A DNA stretch of 64,000 bases, taken from positions 102,081,937 through 102,145,936 of the forward strand of contig NC_133665.1 of the NCBI RefSeq assembly GCF_037893015.1, read 5' to 3'. This DNA is from Macrotis lagotis. Its lineage: Eukaryota > Chordata > Mammalia > Peramelemorphia > Peramelidae. The notes beneath the pieces are model-generated. The model did no database searches, was not told where the DNA came from, and was given only the letters and a program-made list of their open reading frames with translations. Shown piece after piece: positions 26,301 through 33,879 of this stretch. Position 1 is the stretch's first letter, and every line of letters starts with the position of its first letter. The translations under genes and the position numbers were made by a program.

Positions 26301-29300
26301 CTGCAGTCAGGATCACACAGAACTTAGCAGCAGCTACATTAGAAGCTCGTAAGGCTTGGAATATAATATACCGGAAGGCAAAAGCTTAGAATGCAGCCAA
26401 GAATCAACTACCCAGCAAGGTTGAATGTCCTCTTCCAGGGAAAAAGATGGACTTTCAATGAACCAGGGGAATTTCAAATGTTCCTTTTGGAATGGTCAGA
26501 GCTGAACAGAAGGTTTGATCTTCAGATACAGGACTCAGGTGAAGCATGGAGATTTAAGGAGAGGGGCAAAATATGAGGGACTTGATGACGAACTGCATAT
26601 ATTCCCTGCATAGAAAAATGACACTGATAATACTCATATGAACCTTCTCAGTTAATAGAGCAGGGGCGGCTCGGTGGCGTAGTGGATAAAGTACCAGCCT
26701 TAGAGTCAGGAGTACTTGGGTTCAAATCCGTCTCAGACATTTAATAATTACCTAGCTGTGTGGCCTTGGGCAAGCCACTTAACCCCATTTGCCTTGCAAA
26801 AACCTAAGAAAAAAAATGTTTCAGTTAATAGAGCAGGTAGAGGGAGCTTTTATAGTTGAAGCACAGGAGAAAGCTGAATTTGAAGATAAAATATGGTGTA
26901 AAAATGGAGTCAATAAAAAAAAGGGAAATGTAATGGGAGAAAGAAAAAGGAGAGGGGGGAATAGGCCAAGATATCTCATATAATACGTTTTTTTCTTTAT
27001 TACAATGAGCTATTGCAGTGATATGGAAGAGGGGAAGGCAAGGGGGAATGAGGGAATCTTCGCTCTCATCAGAGGTGGCTAGAAGAGGAAACAGCATATA
27101 TACTCAATGGGATATAGGCATCTGGAGTAAGAAGGAGCGGGGGGACAGGGGGAAGGGAGGGCTGTGAGTGATGGAGGAGAGGATGGACCATGGGGGGGAG
27201 AGTGGTCAGATATAACACATTTTCCTTTTTACTTCTTGCAAGGGGCTGGGATTGGAAGGCATAGGGCCATAGGGCCAGGTGGATTCTGGGCCTAAGGGGT
27301 GGTATGGGGGCTCAGGGCCTCTTGGCCCCAGGACCAGGGATCTGTCTGCTGCGCCACTCAGCAACCCTACAGCAAAGTCAGAATGAAAGGAGAGAGAAAA
27401 TATAGTACATGGTAGTGGAGAAATAAGAAAGGAGGGAGTTGAGATCAGCAGTGGCAACGGTGGAAAAATATGGAAGTAACTTTTGCGATGGACTTATCAT
27501 AAAGAATGTGATCCACCCGCGACAGAGTTGTTGGTGTCCACCCGCGACAGAGTTGTTGGTGTTGGAACAAAGACTGAAGCACATTTTTTTATTATTATTA
27601 CTTTTGGGGGGGTGCAGGGCAAATGGGGCTGGGTGGCCTGCCTGGAGCCGCATAGCAGGGTGATCTTTGGGTGTCTGAGGCCAGATTTAGACCCAGGTGC
27701 TCCTGGCTCAAGGGCCAGTGTTCTGTCCGCCACCCAGCCACCCCTACTATTATTACTATTTTATTTTATTTTGGGTCTTTTTTCTTCTTTTTTTTGGTTT
27801 TTGCAGGGCAGTGGGGTTGGGGTGGCTTGCATGTCACACAGCTGGGTGATTGTTGGGTCTATGGGGCTGGATATGGGCTCGGGTGTTCCTGGCTTCAGGG
27901 CTGGGGCTCCGTCCATTGTGCCACCTGGCCATACCTACAATTATTACTATTTTTTTTTTATTTTAATTTTTTTCTCTCCCCCTTACTTTATCACTCAAGC
28001 AAGTCTATATTTTGTGGGGGTTGGGGTATTCTGTTTACTCTTAAACAAGAATATTTTATTAATGTATAAAAAAACATTATTTGTACAAAAAGAGAATAAA
28101 TAAAAAAAAGAGAACCTAGGATGAGGGTAGTTACAAGGAATGAAATAGGTCATAAGTAGGAAATAAGTAGTGGATATGGATCCTATCTTCTTTTTTTTTT
28201 TTTGCAAGGCAAACGGGGTTAAGTGGCTTGCCCAAGGCCACACAGCTAGGTAATTATTAAGTGTCTGAGACCAGACTTGAACCCAGGTACTCCTGACTCC
28301 AGGGCCAGTGCTCTATCCACTACGCCACCTAGCTGTCCTAGATCCTATCTTCTACATAAAGCCTTTTCTAACCCTTCTTAATTCTAGTGCCATTCAGTTC
28401 TTAATTTTATACCAAATATAATTTGTTTATACTTATTTGTGGGAGCACTTTGAGGGCAGGGACTGTCTTTCACCATTTTCTGGTATTCCCAGTGCTAATA
28501 CAGTATGTGGCAGAAAGTAAACAATAAATATTTATTGAATGACAAAAAAAAGTTAATAACAGCTAGGTGGCGCAGTGGATAGAGCACTGGTCCTGGAATC
28601 AGGAAGACCTAAGTTCAAATCTAGCCTCAGACACTTAATTACTTAGCTATGTGACCTTGGGTAAGTCATTTAACCCCAGTGCCTTACAAAAAACAAACAA
28701 AAAGAGTTAATACTGCATATAGATCTGCACCTGAGGGAAGGTTCAGGTCCAGATTTCTCTCTGCCAGTCATGATACCTCCTAGAAGATAAGCAAAGAGGA
28801 AATAGGAAGTATAAACATGTTGGAAGAGTCAGTCACTTCAGCCCAAGGACCTGTCTCCAAAGAAGCTAAAGCTGTTCCTCCTCACAGGTTCTGAACCACT
28901 CCTATAACCATCTTATATCCCACCTACACATACACAAAGTCCCCCCATCCCCCCACCCCCATTTCAGGGTCCTTATTTTAAGACTCCTCTAAAGCTAGAT
29001 TCTCTTCCAAATCCAGATCCCCAGTTAGGCCACAGAACTGGTGCCATAGAGGTGAGAGCAGGGGAATTCAAGGAAATTCCAAGGTCCTGAATCTAGAGCT
29101 TAGGAAATTATCTCAAATTTCTTTTAAGGATTTCTAGATTTCCTTTTGCAGTGTGCAATGAGGAAGCTTCTTCTCAGCAGCAGGGGCACCACTTCCCTTC
29201 TTGGAAATAATAATAAAAAGAAAGACTGTGAGTCTTCCCTTAGGGAATAGCTGTTAATAGCCCATGTAAATTCTATCCAAAAAAGACAGAACACTGCCCT

Positions 29301-31387
29301 AACTCAGGTCATTTGGTGATAATGTCACATGAGTTTTATCATCCCCAAATTACATGGAGAAATAGAGACACAGAAAGGATTAGTGACTTTTCAAAGTAGA
29401 AAGGGGACAGATTATGAGGAGCTTCAAATGCCAGAGTTCTCAATAGGGAGCCACTGGAGTTCACTGAGCAGCAGGGCTCATAGGGCAGACTTGCACTTGA
29501 GGAAAATGACTTTGGCAGCTGAGGGAAAGCTGAACTGGAATATGAAGAAGGATCAAATGGCTCCTGCAGTAGTACAGAGCAGTCAAGCCATCCCAATTGA
29601 AGAAGCAAAGCACCCTAGGGGAGAGACAGGCGAGTCAAACTACTTCCTCCATGACTACCATTAGCCCCCAGTCCCTGGGCAGAAGCAGTGCAAGATGTTG
29701 AAAAGCCAAGAGGGTGCCTTCCCACCCCCCCCAAGCTATCCTCTGGGGCAGCAGCCCTTGAGGAGAGGAACCTGCTCCTACAAGCTGCTACAGCTACAAC
29801 TACTCGAGAGTCAGAAAAGAAACTTCGTATGACTAAAATCTTTGGCATTGTCAAAAACTTCACCATCAGAAAGTGATTTCTCATTTATCCCTGGAAAGAA
29901 CATTAAGGATCATTATCACTGGCTCTGCCCCTGCACCCTAAGGATCATTTCCACATGCTGTCTCTCCCAATTAGAAATGAACTCCCCAAGAGCAGAACCA
30001 TCTTATTTTTCTAATTGTGTCTCCAGCTTTTAGCACAAGGTTTTGCATACCTTTGTCGTTTCAGTTGGATCTGAATCTTTGTAACCCCATTTGGGGTTTT
30101 CTCCAAAAAGATACTGGAGTGACTTATCATTTCCTTCTTCAGTTCACTGTACAACTGAGGAAATTGAGGTAAACAAGGTGAACTGACTTGCCCAGCATCA
30201 CCCAGCTACTAAATATTTGAGGCCAAGTTTGAATTTTGGAAGAGGAGTCTTCCTAATTCCAAGCCCAGTTCTCTAGCTACTGTGCCACCTAGTTGCCCCT
30301 GCTCTGCATAGAGTAAGAGCTTAATAAATGATTTAGTCATACATAATAATAAAGTGAGTTTTCTGGGCTCATCTGTTCAGAATCAGGCCCAGATCCTGAG
30401 TCCCAATAGCCCAGGAATAGCAGTGCCCTCCAGACCACTAACCCTGCTTCAGCCCCAACTATTGTCAAAGAGAGCAATCCTTTTATTATTTTTTAACAAA
30501 GCAATGGAATTAAAGTGACTTGTCCAAGGTCACACAGCTAAGGAATTATTAGGTATCTGAGGCCATATTTGAACTCAGGTCCTCCTGACTCCAAGACCAG
30601 TGTTCTATCCATTGCGCCACCTAACTCCCAAGAGCAATCTTTTTACAAGAGTCCATTGTCTCCAACAACCTCACTCCCCCACTCACCATCTCCCACTGGT
30701 CAATCCAGGCACTCCTGCAGTACCTACCAGTTCGCCAACCCCACTTCCAGCCCTTAGCTCCTAGACATAGTTTGGAATGAAGATGCAACCTGGCAATCTC
30801 TTCTGCAGGTGCTGCAGACCCTGTCTACTCAGAAGTCATAACTACTGAAGAGCAAGCAAACTTCTCACCACAAAATTCTTTGGCACTGATAAATGGTTCA
30901 ACATCAGAAACCAGTTCAGTTTTCCACATTTGAAAGAATGCTCATGACCATCTCTGCTGTTCCACCCCCAGGAACATGCAGACCTTCTATTTGTCTTGCA
31001 GCTGAAATCTCACTGTGTTATAACACAAGCTCCTGGGGAGCAGAGCCCACCTCTGATTTTCTCTGTGAAATCTCCCATTTAATTGATACTTTTTTCCACT
31101 CCTTCATAAATACACTGTAAGCTGAAAAATCATTCATTTGTCATTTCTTTCATCTTGTATCTGTTCTATTCCCTTGCCGTCCCCCTTCCCGCAGCTTTCC
31201 CAAGAAGCAGCAGTCAGCTTTTCCTCTGAAGTGCCCACTGCACCCCCCCACTGCACCACTGACAATCCACATGATTTTGATCACTTGACTTACCCAGGTA
31301 GTTCTCCCTCTGTTTATCAGTCTTCACATCTTCCCAGTTGAATTGGTCTTGTCCACCTCGAACACCCCCACGTGAAGAACCAAACAT
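14222..31387 (-). CDS. C1orf35: C1orf35 / MMTAG2, eight coding exons, complete
   Basis: Orthologue of human C1orf35 (multiple myeloma tumour-associated protein 2), a small nuclear-type protein whose molecular job is not established. Exons in transcript order: 31387-31294, 21857-21707, 19772-19727, 18510-18428, 17991-17919, 16301-16228, 15397-15266, 14396-14222. All have AG acceptors and GT donors. Together they give 828 nt, i.e. 275 residues plus TGA with no frame break, against 263 in human. The N-terminus [20 protein letters not shown] and the block [20 protein letters not shown] are nearly identical to human. The middle carries [13 protein letters not shown]. The C-terminal third is a lysine-rich tract followed by Arg/Ser- and His-rich sequence ending KRQRHDSDD, suggesting nuclear localisation and disorder. 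The gene spans 17 kb here because its introns are full of LINEs and SINEs. The start ATG is the conserved human one. Confidence 0.95.
14620..15080 (+). mobile_element. Possible L2 3' fragment in C1orf35 intron 7
   Basis: C/T-rich DNA with 'tctgaagccatccctccctc' and 'gggaagccttctctaagccc', which resemble the sense L2 3' part. The assignment is tentative. Confidence 0.4.
15266..15397 (-). CDS. C1orf35: C1orf35 coding exon 7 (lysine-rich)
   Basis: 132 nt coding for [10 protein letters not shown], a near-continuous lysine run, [14 protein letters not shown], a serine run and PTPSPD. On the plus strand it shows as a CTT-rich tract at 15306-15375. The acceptor AG is at 15399-15398 and the donor GT at 15265-15264. 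Confidence 0.95.
16228..16301 (-). CDS. C1orf35: C1orf35 coding exon 6
   Basis: 74 nt, beginning [20 protein letters not shown] and ending DM plus two bases. Human has HHRVESGGPGTSAASARRK at this place. The acceptor is TTAG at 16305-16302 and the donor GTAAGA starts at 16227. Confidence 0.92.
16318..16495 (-). mobile_element. MIR/CORE-SINE in C1orf35 intron 5
   Basis: Antisense order 'tttagaggtcagttagaatc', 'gaggaaatcaaggccgagag', 'gtgacttacccacgatcaca', 'aaacccaggtcctgactcca'. It lies 17 bp upstream of exon 6 in transcript terms, so the exon's upstream splicing context may overlap it. Confidence 0.75.
16745..16945. repeat. Polypurine tract (GGGAGA/GAAGG-rich), ~200 bp
   Basis: Almost pure A/G on the plus strand in irregular GGA/GGGA units. 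It lies in C1orf35 intron 5, so the transcript reads it as polypyrimidine. Confidence 0.95.
17045..17215 (-). mobile_element. MIR/CORE-SINE
   Basis: Antisense order 'cctcattttacataacagga', 'aactgaggctcagacaagaa', 'ttcaaactcagttcttttga', 'ctccaaatcc'. Confidence 0.7.
17307..17469 (-). mobile_element. WSINE1-type SINE
   Basis: Near-complete antisense copy from a ~20-T tract to 'ccacctagccgcccca'. It is in C1orf35 intron 5 in the same orientation as the gene. Confidence 0.9.
17919..17991 (-). CDS. C1orf35: C1orf35 coding exon 5
   Basis: 73 nt coding [20 protein letters not shown] then SVFT, close to human [23 protein letters not shown]. The acceptor AG is at 17993-17992 and the donor GTAAAG starts at 17918. 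Confidence 0.96.
18060..18345 (-). mobile_element. MIR-like / CORE-SINE region
   Basis: 'gatgggaaatggaaatcaga' with 'cattgtcacccagctagcta' (18120-18175) matches antisense MIR. The right part (18180-18345) is weaker. Confidence 0.5.
18428..18510 (-). CDS. C1orf35: C1orf35 coding exon 4
   Basis: 83 nt, [20 protein letters not shown] followed by LSGLGSS and two bases of the next Ser. Human has [20 protein letters not shown]. The acceptor AG is at 18512-18511 and the donor GT at 18427-18426. Confidence 0.95.
18825..18990 (-). mobile_element. MIR/CORE-SINE
   Basis: Antisense order 'cacagaaacatagatttagg', 'ccttatttgacagttgtaaa', 'ctgaagcccagcaaagtgac', then the 'ccctacacactatac' end. Confidence 0.7.
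19727..19772 (-). CDS. C1orf35: C1orf35 coding exon 3
   Basis: A 46-nt exon: one base completing Leu, then [15 protein letters not shown] (human [15 protein letters not shown]). The acceptor AG is at 19774-19773 and the donor GTAACC starts at 19726. Confidence 0.96.
19800..21260 (-). mobile_element. L3/CR1 LINE, antisense, long copy in C1orf35 intron 2
   Basis: Conserved antisense L3/CR1 landmarks appear in order: 'ctctttgaagagctccagag', 'ccaataccc'-'gtctggctagtgcaaagact', 'gacatcatgttgctgacata', 'cccccagatctttttcagac', 'gggtcatctgcaaacttagc'. It is about 1.4 kb and diverged. Confidence 0.8.
21440..21575 (-). mobile_element. MIR/CORE-SINE fragment
   Basis: 'aactgaaaggaactttagaa', then 'gaattcaaatctcctgattt', is the antisense MIR order. 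Poorly preserved. Confidence 0.5.
21707..21857 (-). CDS. C1orf35: C1orf35 coding exon 2
   Basis: 151 nt coding [40 protein letters not shown] and AEQEALLAA, the most conserved part of the protein. The acceptor AG is at 21859-21858 and the donor GTGAGT starts at 21706. Confidence 0.97.
22056..22072 (+). repeat. G homopolymer, 17 bp
   Basis: Seventeen consecutive G in C1orf35 intron 1 (of the coding part). The length is probably polymorphic and prone to sequencing error. Confidence 0.95.
22220..22405 (+). mobile_element. MIR/CORE-SINE
   Basis: Sense order 'agcactgtctttgagctaga', 'ggattcgagatccagctctg', 'cactgcctctcttttggtct', 'ctcaggtcccattcagctct'. Confidence 0.75.
22680..22815 (+). mobile_element. 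MIR/CORE-SINE
   Basis: Sense order 'gatcactggtttgggagtca', 'ttggggttgagctct', 'aatcacttctcagtctctgt', 'ttcttcatctaaaaaaatca'. Confidence 0.7.
22850..23005 (+). mobile_element. WSINE1-type SINE with target-site duplication
   Basis: Sense copy from 'tggggcggctaggtggcgca' to its A-rich tail. It is flanked by tgctacagg at 22841-22849 and 23006-23014. Confidence 0.92.
23160..23317 (-). mobile_element. WSINE1-type SINE with target-site duplication
   Basis: Antisense copy ending 'gccacctagccacccc'. The perfect 16-bp repeat aagctgccacattctt is at 23144-23159 and 23318-23333. Confidence 0.93.
23925..23990 (+). repeat. (GA)n microsatellite, imperfect
   Basis: About 65 bp of GA units with GACA and GGGA interruptions. 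It lies inside the antisense L2. Confidence 0.95.
24280..24415 (+). mobile_element. WSINE1-type SINE inserted in L2
   Basis: Sense copy ('cgcagtggatagagcaccgg' to an A tail). The perfect 16-bp duplication aagactggacaaggat is at 24264-24279 and 24416-24431. A short internal deletion is seen after 'gggcaagcc'. Confidence 0.93.
25478..26576 (+). pseudogene. HAL1/L1 ORF1 (coiled coil, RRM, C-terminal domain), broken
   Basis: Residues 1-183 are open from the ATG at 25478: a basic start ([14 protein letters not shown]) and then a long Glu/Lys/Leu-rich coiled coil ([20 protein letters not shown]). A run of seven A near 26015-26021 shifts the frame. The next frame carries the RRM-type part ([17 protein letters not shown] ... 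[11 protein letters not shown]). After further breaks comes the C-terminal part ([19 protein letters not shown]). In intact L1 ORF1p these parts trimerise and bind the element's RNA. At least two or three disabling changes are present. Confidence 0.85.
26664..26820 (+). mobile_element. WSINE1-type SINE inserted in HAL1
   Basis: Sense copy from 'gggcggctcggtggcgtagt' to an A tail. The perfect 16-bp duplication tcagttaatagagcag is at 26648-26663 and 26821-26836, so it is younger than the HAL1. Confidence 0.95.
27229..27937 (-). repeat. Three SINE-like modules in the HAL1 3' region
   Basis: Three segments (about 27229-27368, 27604-27745 and 27796-27936) each keep the antisense layout of the local tRNA-SINE: a 'gcaggg'/'gcaagggg' head, a middle with 'gtgtctgaggccagatttag' or a decayed form, and a 'gccacc-ccc' end. 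They are shifted to G-rich spelling ('gggctgggtgg' for 'ggttaagtgg'). They look like parts of the element, not separate recent insertions, because no duplications flank them. Confidence 0.6.
27512..27561 (+). repeat. 25-bp perfect tandem duplication
   Basis: The unit beginning tccacccgcgacagagttgt occurs twice without a difference (27512-27536 and 27537-27561). It lies between the first and second SINE-like modules of the HAL1. Confidence 0.95.
28192..28340 (-). mobile_element. WSINE1-type SINE with target-site duplication
   Basis: Antisense copy. The 13-bp repeat gatcctatcttct is at 28179-28191 and 28341-28353. It lies between the HAL1's internal A-rich stretch (about 28090-28109) and its final tail. 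Confidence 0.93.
28380..28550 (+). mobile_element. L2/MIR 3' end used as poly(A) site
   Basis: 'tgagggcagggactgtcttt', 'tattcccagtgctaatacag' and 'aataaatatttattgaatga' is a sense L2/MIR 3' end. Its AATAAA (28523-28528) stands 15 bp before the A7 that ends the HAL1 copy. Confidence 0.7.
28561..28702 (+). mobile_element. MAR1/WSINE1-type SINE abutting the HAL1 tail
   Basis: Sense copy from 'agctaggtggcgcagtggat' to 'ttacaaaaaacaaacaaaaa'. It is flanked by agttaataac (28551-28560) and agttaatac (28705-28713), the same target sequence as at the HAL1 left edge. Confidence 0.9.
29425..29600 (-). mobile_element. L2 LINE fragment, antisense
   Basis: 'caatagggagccactggagt', 'gacttgcacttgaggaaaat' and 'gactttggcagctgaggga' form one antisense L2 block. 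Confidence 0.75.
30053..30299 (-). mobile_element. MAR1-type SINE (long form)
   Basis: Antisense copy with the 'ccccatttggggttttctcc', 'ggaggtaaac'-like and 'cagctactaaatatttgagg' blocks, ending 'gccacctagttgcccc'. This form carries an extra ~90-bp part absent from WSINE1. Confidence 0.85.
30485..30629 (-). mobile_element. WSINE1-type SINE, older, with duplication
   Basis: Antisense copy. The flanking repeat aagagcaatc(c/t)tttt is at 30470-30484 and 30630-30644, with one difference. Confidence 0.9.
31294..31387 (-). CDS. C1orf35: C1orf35 coding exon 1 (start codon)
   Basis: 94 nt of coding sequence from ATG (31387-31385): [20 protein letters not shown] then [11 protein letters not shown] and one base. 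The donor GTAAGT starts at 31293. The exon itself begins upstream: a good acceptor, 'CTCTCTCCCCAG' on the minus strand, ends at 31427, so 31426-31388 is 5'UTR and a further untranslated exon is expected. Confidence 0.96.
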
Positions 31388-31684
31388 CTTTAGGAACAGT
31401 CTGTAAAGTCAGTTGCCCTAGTATCCCTGGGGAGAGAGAGTCAGAAAATTCTCAGACTCAATTCTGTTCCTTCTATATACGGTATAAACCCATCTGGCTC
31501 TCTTCTCCCACGGAAAATCCCTAAGGGGATGGAATTAATCTGTTCTTTATGGTCTTCCCTGACAGGCACAGAAGAGGACTTTGCACAAAAGAGATGCTTA
31601 GTCTTGGGAGTCAGAAAAGCCAAAGGACCACAGTCTATCATTTGTACTCTATGAACCTCAGTTTCCCTAACTATGAGATGGGAA

Positions 31685-32560
31685 CAGTCACAGAATCTCA
31701 GATCTGAAAGAGGTCATCTAGTCCATCCCCTATCAAAAAAGAAGTCCTTGTAAAAAAACTCCCAACAAGGGGTTATCCAACCTCTGCATAAAGACCTCTC
31801 CAAGTGTTAGGTAATCTCACTGTTAGTTAAATCAAGATCAAATTTGCCTGACTGTACCCCTGGTCTCACCCCTGATTCTGCACTCTTGACACTCTAGAAC
31901 AAGGTTAGTCTCTCTTCCACAGGACAGATCTTCAAATACCTGAAGAGAGCTGTTAGGTCTCCCCTGAGTCTGCTCTTCTTCAATCTAAATGTCCCCAGTT
32001 CCTTCAGTTCATCCTCCTATGCCATGGATTCAAGGCCATTTGCTAACCTGACTACTCTCCTCTAGCTGTGTAAATGTTCCTCCTATCATGTGGTGCTCAG
32101 AATGGAACACAACAGTCCATGAGGGATCTGACCAGGGCACAACAAAGTGGGGTAAAACACCTCCTTCTTCAGGGAAGCTGTGCCTCTCTATTTCTTTCTC
32201 TCCTTGGCATCTGAAAGTTTGCCTTAGCTTTTTTAGGCTGTCTTCTCATACTGTGGATTCTTCTTAACTTTCGGTCTACAAAAACCCCTGGATCTTTTTT
32301 CAGATAAATTTTAACCATATGGCCATTTAACCACATGGCCCACACCTTGTACATGTGATTTCTAAATTTGAGGGTAAGACACAACCACTTATTCTTATTA
32401 AATTTCATCCTATCAGAATGAGTTCAGGGTTGTAGCTGGTCAAGATATTTTTGGATCCTATCATGCAGTATGTTAACTATCATTCTTAGTTTTATGTAAT
32501 CTGCACTTCTGACAATCATGCTACCTACACTGTTATCCAAATAAATCATCTTCTTTAGCC
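31685..32560 (-). mobile_element. L3/CR1 LINE, antisense
   Basis: Landmarks in order: 'aggtcatctagtccatcccc', 'aacctctgcataaagacctc', 'ttcaaatacctgaagagagc', 'tgtggtgctcagaatggaac', 'ttgccttagcttttttaggc', 'aatttcatcctatcagaatg'. This is a well-kept example of the family, in the 5' intron of C1orf35. Confidence 0.85.
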
Positions 32561-33540
32561 CTGGCAGCAAGGTTCATCAACTAGGAAATCACCATCACCA
32601 TCACTGTAGCATTGAAAATTAGCTAGTATGAGGATTATAAATCTAATTTCACAGAAAGAAAGTGAGGCTTGGAGAGGGTGAGATAACATAAGAATGCAAA
32701 GTTCTGGGCCTTTAGGATCAGTTCCATTCTTTGTACTTGTATCCCCAGGGCATGTCACAAAAAAGCTGAGTGAAGAAGCTGGGCACTCAGGAAAGATCCC
32801 TCAGAACTCAAAGCCTAGCTTCAGATTTTCCCAAGCTCCTGTTTTTCTCATTTTACATACTGTTTTCTGTTCACAAAGAGAAGACAAAGTAAGAACAGTT
32901 TTCCGTATCTTTCTTTCTCTAGGACCAATATAATCCAACGAAAAGCTCTGGGCAAAATCCAGGATGCATCCCCTCTGTAGATGAACAGTTCCCTAGCTCT
33001 CCCACTCCCTCCTTCTGCTAGGGAAGAAGAGACTGGGAAGATGACAAGAGGCACCATAGTTTCTGTCCAGCCTTTCTCTTAGTGAAGAGCTCCGAATCTC
33101 TCAAAGACCAGCGTCCAAGTACCCCCAGGGCCTGATGACTGAAAGAACCCGAGAACAAGAAGCAGTAGATCCCTGGCTCACAGTTACCTTGGCCACTTCT
33201 CTTTCCCCTCTCTGGACCAGTCTCACCTGTAAAATGAGGAGGGATGAGTAATGTCAAGACTCCCCTCCAGCACTAACATTCTATAATTCTATATTCTGAG
33301 ATCCATTCTTCAAGTCCTAATGTTCCAAAACATCAGACCTCTCATCTTAGAGAGTTCCTTGTCCAAAGACAAAGTCTCTGCTAACAGTCTGAAGGCTGAG
33401 ATGTTATCCCAAAGCGACCAGTTCTTCAAGGTTCTCTCTGATCTGAAATGCCAACAGTCTTAGACTTCTGAGCAGAGGGTAGCCGCGCTGGGAGGGCCCT
33501 GACAGATCACCTGGTCCCACACTCTTATTTTACAAACGAA
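32561..33540. other. C1orf35 presumed 5' intron, unassigned
   Basis: No exon or well-preserved repeat is recognised between the L3 copy and the CpG island. Confidence 0.5.
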
Positions 33541-33725
33541 GCGGCTTATAGGATCATAGATTTAAAGCTGAAAGGGGCCTTAGGTCAAATCTAATTCTTC
33601 TCATCTTCACAGAGGAGGAAATGGGAATCCAGAGAGGCCACCGAGGTGGTGAGCAGAAGGGTTGGTGAGGTTCCCTGCTTTCGCTACTGAATGACTTGTC
33701 CAAGGTCACACAATCTTGAGCTTGT
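33540..33725 (-). mobile_element. MIR/CORE-SINE
   Basis: Antisense order 'aggatcatagatttaaagct', 'gaaaggggccttaggtcaaa', 'cacagaggaggaaatgggaa', 'gacttgtccaaggtcacaca'. Confidence 0.75.
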
Positions 33726-33879
33726 ATGAAGTAGGGGAGCGAAGGCTGGACTGGGGGGCTGTGAATCCGGGCTGCCACATCCTGCTCTGGGCCCCTGGAC
33801 ATCTCCCTTTTTCTCCCCAAATTAAAATAAAAACCCCACCAATAAGAACCCCTTTCCTCCCTGCCTCGGAAAGTAGTGG

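Larger units (their letters stand above)
24760..28550 (+). mobile_element. HAL1 (half-LINE-1), ORF1 only, with long 3' region
   Basis: It opens with the L1-type 5' end 'aggggcagagccaagatggc', followed by a GC-rich 5'UTR (24.9-25.4 kb), an ORF1 region (25478-26576) and a 3' region that has no trace of endonuclease or reverse transcriptase. That is the HAL1 layout; such elements depend on L1 for movement. It ends in A7 (28544-28550). Flanking agttaataac copies at 24748-24757 (approximate) and 28551-28560 look like the target-site duplication. A WSINE1 (26664-26820) and another SINE (28192-28340) sit inside. It lies in C1orf35 intron 1, antisense to that gene. Confidence 0.75.

Noticed and set aside
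27483-28103. 206-codon frame in the HAL1 3' region
   Set aside because: It crosses two SINE-like modules and poly-T stretches; Tyr/Phe/Trp-rich low-complexity translation with no ORF2 similarity.
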